Position numbers and translations under genes: made by a program
Notes under the pieces: generated by a model
The model's database searches: none
Told to the model about the DNA's origin: nothing
Seen by the model: only the letters and a program-made list of their open reading frames with translations
Source of the DNA: an uncultured Flavobacteriales bacterium
Lineage (GTDB): Bacteria > Bacteroidota > Bacteroidia > Flavobacteriales > UBA1820
DNA: 64,000 bases
Reading direction: 5' to 3'
Assembly: GCA_959608625.1 (NCBI GenBank)
Contig: CAUHQV010000003.1
Coordinates: 1-64,000 of the forward strand
In this document: positions 9,356 to 17,600 of the stretch, in pieces
How positions within the stretch are numbered: position 1 is the first letter of the stretch
How the letters are laid out: every line of letters begins with the position of its first letter

Positions 9356-10128
9356 AGCCCGACACCGTCCATTCCGTTTTCTTTTCCCCGACCCACACTT
9401 CGGCCCGGATCGCCCGCGCCATCGCCCGGGGAACCGGACTGAAAAACATAAAAGAGACCGACTTGACCTGCGATACATCGTGCAGCTCCGTCGGGATTGA
9501 CGATACGCTGGTCGTCATCGCCGTACCAGTCTACGGGGGGAGGGTTGCCCCTGTAGCTTTGGATCGTATCCGGCGCTTTCACGGAAACGGCACTCCGGCT
9601 ATCGTGGCCGTCGTCTACGGCAATAGGGATTATGAAGACGCCCTGTTAGAACTTTGTGATACCGTCCGGATACAGGGATTCGTTCCCGTTTCGGCGGGCG
9701 CTTTTATCGGCGAGCATAGTTACAGCCGCCCGGAAATGCCGGTGGCCGAAGGGCGGCCGGACGGCGAAGACCTGAAAACGGCCGAAGATTTTGGAAAAGC
9801 CTCTGTCCGGAAATGGAATGATCGCACTCCCACGCCTTTTTTCATCAAAGGGAACACGCCCTATAAACCCCTGAAACCTTCGGTACCCGGTGCGCCCGTC
9901 ACCCGGACGGACGATTGTACCTTGTGCGAAATTTGTATCGGACTGTGTCCGACGCATGCGATCTTCGTAAACGAAAGCGGGGAAATAGATACCGACAGGA
10001 ACCTTTGCATCAAATGCTGCGCCTGCGTCAAGGACTGCCCCACGGAAGCCCGGCGGTACGAAACGCCTTTTACCGCCTACCTGCACCAGAACTTTTCTGC
10101 CCGGCGCGATCCGGAATTGTTTTTGTAA
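9352..10128 (+). CDS. EFR1-like flavodoxin-ferredoxin fusion protein
   Basis: 258 residues. The N-terminal half is flavodoxin-like (VHSVFFSPTHTSARIARAIA, then VVIAVPVYGGRVAP near residue 60). The C-terminal part has two Cys clusters of the bacterial [4Fe-4S] type: CTLCEICIGLCPTHA near 188 and CIKCCACVKDCPTEA near 222. This is the layout of EFR1 proteins, predicted electron carriers joining an FMN domain to a two-cluster ferredoxin. Its redox partner is unknown. It overlaps uvrC by ATGA, so translation is probably coupled, though no functional link to repair is evident. Confidence 0.88.
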   Translation: MKPDTVHSVFFSPTHTSARIARAIARGTGLKNIKETDLTCDTSCSSVGIDDTLVVIAVPVYGGRVAPVALDRIRRFHGNGTPAIVAVVYGNRDYEDALLELCDTVRIQGFVPVSAGAFIGEHSYSRPEMPVAEGRPDGEDLKTAEDFGKASVRKWNDRTPTPFFIKGNTPYKPLKPSVPGAPVTRTDDCTLCEICIGLCPTHAIFVNESGEIDTDRNLCIKCCACVKDCPTEARRYETPFTAYLHQNFSARRDPELFL

Positions 10129-10150
10129 AGACACTGATCTAATAAAAAAC

Positions 10151-10178
10151 GCCCCGCTAAAAAGCAGGGTATTTTTCA
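10151..10178 (-). terminator. Terminator for the DegT aminotransferase gene
   Basis: Hairpin between the two convergent genes. Read leftwards, CCCTGCT pairs with AGCGGGG (one T-G wobble) and a T run follows. Read rightwards, the stem has one C-A mismatch and T residues follow, so it may also serve the ferredoxin gene weakly. Confidence 0.6.
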
Positions 10179-10211
10179 TTTTTGAACGGGATTACACGAC
10201 CCCAAAAATCT

Positions 10212-11327
10212 TTATTGCAAAAATTCCTTGACTGCGCCGGCGATATAGTCCACCTGCTGCTGGTCGAGTTCGGTATGCATCGGCAGGGATACTACACGTT
10301 GCACCAGCAGATCGGTGTTCGGATATTGCGAATCGTCGTAATCGTGCGTATCGTAGGCTTTCTGTTTGCGCAGGGCCACCGGATAATAGATCATCGCCGG
10401 AATGCCTTTCCCGTTCAGGTGGGCGATCAGGACATCGCGGTCTACCCCTTCGGCCAGTTGGAGCGTGTATTGGTGGAACACATGATGGCTGTATGGGGCG
10501 ATATACGGGGTAGCGACTTTCGGGCAACCGGCAAATGCCTTGTCGTACATGGCGGCCGCCTGACGCCGGGCCGCGTTATACTCGTCCAACCGGCGGAGTT
10601 TTATACGCAGGATAGCTGCCTGTATACTGTCCAAACGGGAATTGACACCGATTTCATCGTGATAGTACCGGCGGTACATCCCGTGGTTTACAATACCGCG
10701 CACCCGGTGGGCCAGCTCGTCATCGTTAGTGAAGATGGCCCCGCCGTCCCCATAGCAACCCAGGTTTTTGGAAGGGAAGAAGGAAGTAGCGCCCAGCGTG
10801 CCGATCGTACCGGCCTTTTTTACCGCCCCGTCGGGGAAAGTGTAGTCGGCGCCGATGGCCTGTGCGGTATCTTCGACCACGGCTATACCGTGTTTTTCGG
10901 CAACCGCCATAATGGGGGCCATATCGGCCGTCTGCCCGAACAGGTGGACGGGGATAATGGCTTTGGTACGGGGAGTGATCGCGCGTTCCATGGCTTTCAG
11001 ATTCATCGTCATGGTATCTTTGTCCACATCGACCAGCACCTGTTTGAGCCCGAGCAGGGCGATTACTTCGACAGTGGCCGCGAACGTGAAATCGGCGGTG
11101 ATCACCTCATCACCCGGTTTCAGGCCGAGGGCCATCAGCGATATCTGCAGCGCGTCCGTGCCGTTCGCACAGGGGATGACATGCTTTACTCCCAGGTATT
11201 CTTCCAGTTCTTTCTGAAAAGCCGATACTTCCGGTCCGTTGATAAACGCGCTCGAACCCATCACGGACACCACGGCGGCATCCACTTCGCTCTTGATTTT
11301 CTCATACTGGCCTTTGAGGTCGACCAT
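10212..11327 (-). CDS. DegT/DnrJ/EryC1/StrS family PLP aminotransferase
   Basis: 371 residues with the fold and motifs of sugar aminotransferases that make amino sugars for surface polysaccharides: ANGTDALQISLMALGLKPGD near residue 53, VHLFGQTADM, VVEDTAQAIGA near 155 and the PLP lysine in SFFPSKNLGCYGDGG near 183. I chose the ATG at 11327 (MVDLKGQYEKI), the usual N-terminus of the family. A longer frame from 11384 would run through the promoter. No other polysaccharide genes are adjacent, so the sugar substrate cannot be inferred. Divergent from metY. Confidence 0.92.
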   Translation of the reverse strand: MVDLKGQYEKIKSEVDAAVVSVMGSSAFINGPEVSAFQKELEEYLGVKHVIPCANGTDALQISLMALGLKPGDEVITADFTFAATVEVIALLGLKQVLVDVDKDTMTMNLKAMERAITPRTKAIIPVHLFGQTADMAPIMAVAEKHGIAVVEDTAQAIGADYTFPDGAVKKAGTIGTLGATSFFPSKNLGCYGDGGAIFTNDDELAHRVRGIVNHGMYRRYYHDEIGVNSRLDSIQAAILRIKLRRLDEYNAARRQAAAMYDKAFAGCPKVATPYIAPYSHHVFHQYTLQLAEGVDRDVLIAHLNGKGIPAMIYYPVALRKQKAYDTHDYDDSQYPNTDLLVQRVVSLPMHTELDQQQVDYIAGAVKEFLQ

Positions 11328-11366
11328 ACGTATGTCCTTCCTATTCCCATTTGTTTTTATACAAGG

Positions 11367-11400
11367 CAAAAGTATCGAAAACATTTTTTTTAAGGCACAA
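11367..11400 (-). promoter_or_regulatory. Promoter of the DegT aminotransferase gene
   Basis: On the minus strand TTG at 11400-11398, 23 bases, then TACTTTTG at 11374-11367. The -7 box is an exact consensus match; the spacing is at the long end. It lies about 40 bases before the chosen start and supports that start. Confidence 0.65.
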
Positions 11401-11406
11401 AATAGT

Positions 11407-11414
11407 TACTTTTG
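11407..11414 (+). promoter_or_regulatory. -7 box for metY
   Basis: TACTTTTG matches TAnnTTTG exactly, 21 bases before the metY ATG. The -33 region is a T run with no exact TTG. It is back to back with the DegT promoter. Confidence 0.6.
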
Positions 11415-11435
11415 TGTGCTTTTGAATCCACAACA

Positions 11436-12713
11436 ATGAAAGAACCACACCTATCGACCGCTGCCGTACAGGGAGCCTTCGATCCGGCCGAACACCGGGG
11501 GGCGATGGCCGTACCCCTATACCTTACTTCGGCCTATCATTTTCCCACGGCGGACGATGCGGCCGAAATATTCGCCCTGTCCAAACCGGGCTATATCTAT
11601 ACCCGGCTGAACAACCCCACCACCGATGTACTGGAGCGCCGCCTGGCGGAAATGGACGGCGGAGTAGGCGCTTGCGCCTTCGCCTCGGGCACGGCGGCCC
11701 TGTTTTCCACCCTGCTCTGCCTGATGCGCGCCGGAGACCATATCGTCTCCTCGTCGAGCATCTACGGCGGTACGCATACGATGTTCGCCATCCGTTTGCC
11801 GCGTATCGGCATCGAAAGCACCATCGTAGAGACGGAAGACCCGGCCGATTTTGAAAAAGCCATCCGCCCCAATACGAAAGCCGTTTTCCTGGAAGCGCTC
11901 CCCAATCCCCAGCTCAACCTGCTGGACATCGAAGCGATCGCTGCCATCGCCCACAAACACGGCATTCCGCTGATCGTCGACAATACGGTCGCCACCCCGG
12001 CCCTGCTCCGCCCGATAGAACACGGGGCGGACATCGTGACCTACTCCCTGACCAAATACATGCAGGGGCACGGCACGACGATGGGCGGCGCGGTGATCGA
12101 CTCCGGACGGTTCGACTGGCGGGCCTCCGGCCGTTTCCCGGAATTCACCACCCCGGATCCGGCTTATCACGGCATGGTCTATGCCGACCTGGGCCCCGCT
12201 GCCTTGGCCGTAAAACTGCGCACCGAAGGGCTGCGCGACATCGGCGCCTGCCTCAGCCCATTCTCGGCGTTCGAGATCCTCCAGGGGCTCGAAACACTGG
12301 AACTTCGGATGAAACGCCACAGCACATCGGCGCTGGCATTCGCCAAATACCTCGAGGCGCACCCGCAAGTGGAATGGGTGCTCTACCCGGGACTGGAAAG
12401 CAGCCGCCATTATCCATTGGCACAGAAATACCTGCCCAAAGGCCAGAGCGGCCTGATGTCGTTCGGCATCAAGGGAGGGTACGATGCTGCCAAAAAATTT
12501 GTGGACAACGTCAAAATATTCCGCCTGGTAGCCAATATCGGCGACGTGAAATCCATCGTCACCCATCCGGCTTCCACCACTCACCAGCAGCTTTCCGACG
12601 AGGAAAAAAACGCGGCAGGTGTATTTGAAAACCTGATCCGCGTATCGGTCGGGCTGGAAGACTTCGAAGACCTGAAGGCCGATTTCGATCAGGCTTTTGC
12701 GAAGGCAAAATAA
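11436..12713 (+). CDS. metY: O-acetylhomoserine sulfhydrylase-type Cys/Met metabolism enzyme
   Basis: 425 residues, the length of MetY rather than of the roughly 390-residue MetB/MetC group. PLP enzyme that forms homocysteine from O-acetylhomoserine and sulfide. Visible are YIYTRLNNPTTDVLERRLAE near residue 50, the ASGTAAL loop, the PLP lysine in SLTKYMQGHGTTMGGAV near 210 and the MetY-like insertion EFTTPDPAYHGMVYADLGP. The C-terminus has GDVKSIVTHPASTTHQQ. The ATG at 11436 fits the promoter; a further in-frame start upstream would overlap it. Reaction specificity within the family is inferred. Confidence 0.9.
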   Translation: MKEPHLSTAAVQGAFDPAEHRGAMAVPLYLTSAYHFPTADDAAEIFALSKPGYIYTRLNNPTTDVLERRLAEMDGGVGACAFASGTAALFSTLLCLMRAGDHIVSSSSIYGGTHTMFAIRLPRIGIESTIVETEDPADFEKAIRPNTKAVFLEALPNPQLNLLDIEAIAAIAHKHGIPLIVDNTVATPALLRPIEHGADIVTYSLTKYMQGHGTTMGGAVIDSGRFDWRASGRFPEFTTPDPAYHGMVYADLGPAALAVKLRTEGLRDIGACLSPFSAFEILQGLETLELRMKRHSTSALAFAKYLEAHPQVEWVLYPGLESSRHYPLAQKYLPKGQSGLMSFGIKGGYDAAKKFVDNVKIFRLVANIGDVKSIVTHPASTTHQQLSDEEKNAAGVFENLIRVSVGLEDFEDLKADFDQAFAKAK

Positions 12714-12719
12714 CTTTCG

Positions 12720-12778
12720 TAAGCCTGAAAAATAAAACGGCGCTCCGGAACGGAGCGCCGTTTTATTTTTCAGGCTTA
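12720..12778. terminator. Very long bidirectional terminator between metY and rsmE
   Basis: A perfect inverted repeat: 28 bases at 12720-12747 pair with 12751-12778 around a 3-base loop. Inside are a GC block (CGGCGCTCCG) and A-rich/T-rich arms, so either strand gives a GC hairpin followed by a T tract. It starts 7 bases after the metY stop. Confidence 0.95.
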
Positions 12779-12857
12779 GCTTCTTACCGGCAAGAGTACG
12801 GAGTTGCTCAGGCCTTCGTCCGAATCGGCTGCTTCATTTTAGAAACAATCGCTGGGA

Positions 12858-13568
12858 TTAAAGCTGGTTGACTACCGAAGCCGCCGCTACGGCGTAAAGG
12901 GCCGCCGTTTCCGTCCGCAGGCGGGCATCTCCCAGGCTCACCGGCACATAACCGGCGGACAGGGCCGCCGAAAGTTCTTCGGGGGAAAAGTCGCCTTCCG
13001 GCCCGATAAGCACGCAAATATCTTTCTTCCCGGCCAGGAGCGTGGAAAGTATTTTTTTCTCTCCGTCCATGCAGTGCGCGATGAACGTATCGGCACAGGG
13101 ATTCTCCTTTACAAAATCCTTGAAATCGACGGCCTCGTGCAGGACAGGAAACGTCGCTTTCAGGGACTGTTTGCCGGCCGAAACGACGATCTTCCCGCCC
13201 CGCTCCCGGTTGTACACCCGCCGTTCGCTCCGGGCGCAAACGAGGGGGGTGATCTCGTCTACCCCTATTTCCGTCGCTTTTTCCAGCAGCCACTCCATCC
13301 GGTCGTTGACTTTGGTCGGGGCTACGGCAATATGCAAGCGGTAAGAGCGCTTTTGGGTGTCCTCAAGAACTTCTTCCACCCGGACCGAAAGAGACGAAGG
13401 ACTGGCCGAAGCGACAACTCCCCGCACCATCAGCCCGCGGCCGTTGGTTGCAAAGATATCCGACCCCTCCCCCATACGGAGCACTTTGACGGCATGGTGG
13501 CTCTCCTCCCGGGGAAGGGAGAAAAATTCGGCTTCGGGGCGGAGTTCAGGAGCGTAAAAAAGCTGCAT
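12858..13568 (-). CDS. rsmE: 16S rRNA (uracil-1498-N3)-methyltransferase
   Basis: 236-residue SPOUT-class methyltransferase that modifies U1498 of 16S rRNA with SAM. An N-terminal PUA-like region (MQLFYAPELRPEAEFFSLPR) precedes the trefoil-knot domain with VLIGPEGDFSPEEL near residue 186 and the SAM-loop motif LGDARLRTETAAL near 213, both diagnostic. It lies 11 bases downstream of tsaD on the same strand, forming a two-gene tRNA/rRNA modification unit. Confidence 0.95.
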   Translation of the reverse strand: MQLFYAPELRPEAEFFSLPREESHHAVKVLRMGEGSDIFATNGRGLMVRGVVASASPSSLSVRVEEVLEDTQKRSYRLHIAVAPTKVNDRMEWLLEKATEIGVDEITPLVCARSERRVYNRERGGKIVVSAGKQSLKATFPVLHEAVDFKDFVKENPCADTFIAHCMDGEKKILSTLLAGKKDICVLIGPEGDFSPEELSAALSAGYVPVSLGDARLRTETAALYAVAAASVVNQL

Positions 13569-13579
13569 ACCAATATTTT

Positions 13580-14608
13580 TTACAGGGAATAGCGAGCGGT
13601 GGCCACGGCGGATACGTCGGTGAATTCCCCCTGGAGGTATTTGAAATAACCCGTTACGGCGATCATGGCCGCATTGTCAGTGGTGAACTTGAGCTGCGGC
13701 AGGTGGAGCACCAGGCTTTTTTCATCGGCGATCTGCTGCAAGGTCCCACGCAGGCCGGAATTGGCCGAAACGCCGCCGGCGATGGCGATCTCCCGGATGC
13801 CCGTTTCTTTCACCGCTTTGAGGAGCTTTTTCACCAATATGTCGATGATGGTACCCTGTACGGATGCGCACAGATCGGCCAGGTTGTTCTTCACAAAATC
13901 GGCGTCCGCTTTTTCCTTTTTCTGCAAAAAATACATCACGGATGTCTTGAAACCCGAAAAACTAAAGTCCAGGCCGCCCGGTTCCGGCCGGGAAAAGGAA
14001 AAAGCGTCTTTGTTGCCTTCTTTGGCCAGGCGGTCTATATGGGGGCCGGCCGGATAGGGCAGCGAAAGCATTTTGCCGATCTTGTCGAAGGCCTCCCCGG
14101 CGGCATCGTCGATGGTGGAGCCGAGCACCATCTGTTCCAGATAGCTGTTCACCTGCACAATCTGGGTATGTCCGCCGCTGACCGTCAGACACAGGAACGG
14201 AAAACCGGGCATCGGAGTCCCGCTGCCGTCGTCGATAAAATTGGCCAGGATGTGGCCCTGCATATGGTTCACCTCTATCAGTGGGATACCCAGCGCCAGG
14301 GACAGGCTCTTGGCGAACGAAGTTCCCACCAAAAGCGACCCCATAAGCCCCGGCCCGCGCGTAAAAGCGATTGCATTTACGTCCTCTTTGCGTATATTTG
14401 CTTGTTTTATGGCGGCGTCCACTACGGGGACGATGTTTTGCTGATGCGCGCGCGAAGCCAGTTCGGGGACGACCCCTCCCCACAGTTCGTGCACCTTCTG
14501 CGAGGCGATGACGGTAGACATCAGGCGCGTGCCGCATACTACGGCAGCCGAGGTATCGTCACACGATGATTCTATGCCCAGTATCACGGGCTCTTTCGAC
14601 GTTGTCAT
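13580..14608 (-). CDS. tsaD: tRNA N6-adenosine threonylcarbamoyltransferase subunit TsaD
   Basis: 342-residue catalytic subunit that transfers threonylcarbamoyl to A37 of ANN-decoding tRNAs. It has the ASKHA fold with ILGIESSCDDTSAAVV at the N-terminus, metal-binding EVNHMQGH near residue 108, SGGHTQIVQV and IAGGVSANSGLR. The start at 14608 (MTTSKEP) is the family N-terminus; the frame stays open further upstream into tamB but that part is not TsaD. The -7 box TATTTTTG ends only 4 bases before this ATG, so the mRNA may be leaderless. It is 33 bases from the divergent tamB start. Confidence 0.97.
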   Translation of the reverse strand: MTTSKEPVILGIESSCDDTSAAVVCGTRLMSTVIASQKVHELWGGVVPELASRAHQQNIVPVVDAAIKQANIRKEDVNAIAFTRGPGLMGSLLVGTSFAKSLSLALGIPLIEVNHMQGHILANFIDDGSGTPMPGFPFLCLTVSGGHTQIVQVNSYLEQMVLGSTIDDAAGEAFDKIGKMLSLPYPAGPHIDRLAKEGNKDAFSFSRPEPGGLDFSFSGFKTSVMYFLQKKEKADADFVKNNLADLCASVQGTIIDILVKKLLKAVKETGIREIAIAGGVSANSGLRGTLQQIADEKSLVLHLPQLKFTTDNAAMIAVTGYFKYLQGEFTDVSAVATARYSL

Positions 14609-14612
14609 GGGA

Positions 14613-14620
14613 CAAAAATA
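14613..14620 (-). promoter_or_regulatory. -7 box abutting the tsaD start
   Basis: The minus strand reads TATTTTTG, an exact TAnnTTTG match, followed by TCCC and then the tsaD ATG. No clear -33 TTG. Confidence 0.5.
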
Positions 14621-14641
14621 CGAATAATACGGAAATTCCGA

Positions 14642-17600
14642 ATGAATAAAACCGTCCGAAGGATACTTCTGGTTTTCACATCGCTGATACTGGTGATCGC
14701 GTTGGCACTGGGCAGCCTGCTGCTGCCTTCGGTTCAGAGCTATATCGGGCGGAAGGTATCCGAGGCTATCAGCCGGAACATTCCCCAACAGGTTAGCATC
14801 GACCGGATAGACATCCGAACGTCGGGTCGGGTATGCCTCTCGGGCATCCGGGTGCTCGACCATCACGGCGACACATTGATCGCCGCCGATTCGGTCAAAG
14901 CGCGCCTGGGCCTTTCGGGCATTTTTTCAGGAAAACTGTCGCTGGCCTACGCCGATTTTTACCGGCCGGAACTCCATATCATAAAATACAAAGGGGAAGA
15001 AAAAAACTCCCTCGCCCTTTTTATCGACAATTTCAAAAGCGAAAAGAAAAAGGAGAAAAAACCTTTTTATTTGTCTGTTTCCAAAGCGGGGATTTACGAC
15101 GGGGATTTTTCGTTCGAAACACAGGATACCGCTAAAACGGAGTATGCCCGCCATATTTCCCTGAAAGCCTCCGGTATTTCCATAGACCCCGGGGACTACC
15201 ATGCCGACCTGGACGCCCTTTCTTTCGCTTCCTCGGCCGGTACGGACGTGCGGAGTTTTTCGGGAACTTTCCGGTTATGCCCACAGGGCATCATCATGGA
15301 TAAGGTCGCCTTGTCTACAGACCGGTCGAACCTGCAATTTTCGGCCAGCTCCTATTTCCTGCGCAGCGATTCTACCGGCGTCAAATTGGTAGACCGTATC
15401 CGGAATTCCCAGTTCAGCCTCTCGGTAGAGCCTTCGCATATAGACCTGCATGACATCGAACACCTTTTCCCGCAGGCGGCCCATATGCCGCCCACGGATA
15501 TTTCGGCCCGGATCATCGCCCAAAAAGGGATGGTAGACGTCAAGGGGTTGAAAATAGCTGTCGGTAATGTATTCTCAGCCAATATTTCAGGGCACCTGAA
15601 CGCCCCGGGCGCCTTGCGGGAAGGCAACGGAAAGATCGTCCTGAAAAGCATCCAGGTGCTTCCCTCCCAAGCTATCGCCGTGATGAACCGGGTGACGGGA
15701 AAATATGTGCCGGAAAAGACCTACGACAAACTATCGAGCATCGAGCAACTGTCGGGTAATGCTTTGCTGACCCTGGAGAATGAGAATGTGACTGCCGTGG
15801 CATCCCTTACTACCCTGCAGCATGGGAAAATATTCATACAAGGACAATCGGACGACCTGTGGAGCAAAAAGAATGCCCGCTACACAGCCAAAGCCGTACT
15901 GGAAAACGTCAATGCCGGACTGTTGACCGGATCGAAACTCCTGGGAAAAGTCACTTTGTTCTCGGATATCAAGGGAAAGGGCTTCGACCCCCGGAGTGCA
16001 GCGATAGAATTGAATACTTCCATTCACCTATTGGAATTCAAGGGATACCCCTATTCGGGGATCGATCTCTACTCCAAACTGGCCGACGGGGCGCTTTCTT
16101 CGGAGATCACCGTAGCCGATCCGAATCTGCAGGCCAAGCTTTCCGCCTCCCTGGAAGGGATGCCGGAAAAAGGGCGATACCACGGCACGCTGGATATGTA
16201 CCTGGATAAGAGCGACCTTCATGCACTCAACCTAGTGAAAGACAGCATCGTAAATCTACGGGGCACGATTCAGGCGGACGCTACGGGATCGGGGTTGAAC
16301 GACGTGGAAGGCATGCTCAGCTTCTCGGAAATGAGTTATAATAACGGGAGCAATTATTACTATATAGACCAGGTACTTATCGAATCACAAGTACTGGATA
16401 GCGTACGCCGCCGGCTTTCCATCGATTCCGACGAATTGTTCAACGGGTATATCGAGGGGAACTACTTGCTTTCCGAAGTGCCTTCGGCAGTGATGAATGG
16501 CTTGTTGGCCCGCTTCAAACCTTACCAGAAACGCAAAGTCACCCCGGGGCAGGAGTATTCGTTCCTGCTGAATATCACAGCATCCAATGTAAAGATAGTC
16601 AATACGCCCTTGGTCTTCGACGGGAAAACCCATATGGGCGGCACGGTAAACTCCTCGAGGGACGACTTTTCTTTCAACCTGGTGGCCGACCGGATCAACT
16701 ACAACAACATCCTGCTGGATACCCTGAATTTCAACCTCAACACGGCCAATGCCAACGTATTGAGCATTAAGGCCCAAAAATTCCTCAACCCGGTCTACAG
16801 CATAGAGGATCTCGACCTGTCCGCCCAGCGGTATGCGGACAGCATCGCCATACGCAGCGATTTCTACAAATGGAACAGCGCAGACAGCATAGCCTACCAC
16901 ATCAGTGCCTATCAAAAAGACGACGAAGATGGGAATGTGGTCATCGGATTTTTGCCGTCGAATATAAATCTGGAACACATGAAATGGCAGTTCGGAGGGC
17001 ACGATCCTTCCCGCGACCGCATCGTGTGGAATGTGGGCCAGGGAAGCGTGAACCTGGATTCCCTGGTGATGACTTCCGGGGAAGCCCGGATCAGCGCCGG
17101 GGGTTTCTACTCCTCGAAAGACCTGATGGATCTACGTTTGTCCATTGAGGAACTCGACCTCTCGCGTTCGATCTTCCTGCGCAACAATGTTCCGTTAAAA
17201 GGACACCTGAACCTGTTGGCCCACCTTTACAAGGGCGAACAGGATAAGACCATCATCCCGGAAGTATCGCTTAGCATTGATTCGCTGGCCGTGGCCTACG
17301 ATGAAATAGGGAATCTTTCCCTTTCGGTAAAGGCCGACCTGGCCAACCGGTATATCAATACGTCCGCCCAACTGGTAAACGGTTCCCGGAAAGCCCTGTC
17401 CCTTACCGGTGGTTTACGGATCAGCGACCGGCAGCTGGTTCCCGAAATGGATCTGACTCTGGATAGCCTCAGGCTCGATGTCGTCCACTATTTGCTACCT
17501 TCCGTATTCAACAAATCGACCGGATTCGCTTCGGCTGAAATAGAAATACGGGGACTGATGAAGAGTCCGGACATCAACGGCTTCGTCCGGTTGGATCGCA

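Noticed and set aside
10182..11393. Plus-strand open frames opposite the DegT aminotransferase gene
   Set aside because: Antisense shadow; the aminotransferase has its PLP lysine and conserved motifs on the minus strand.
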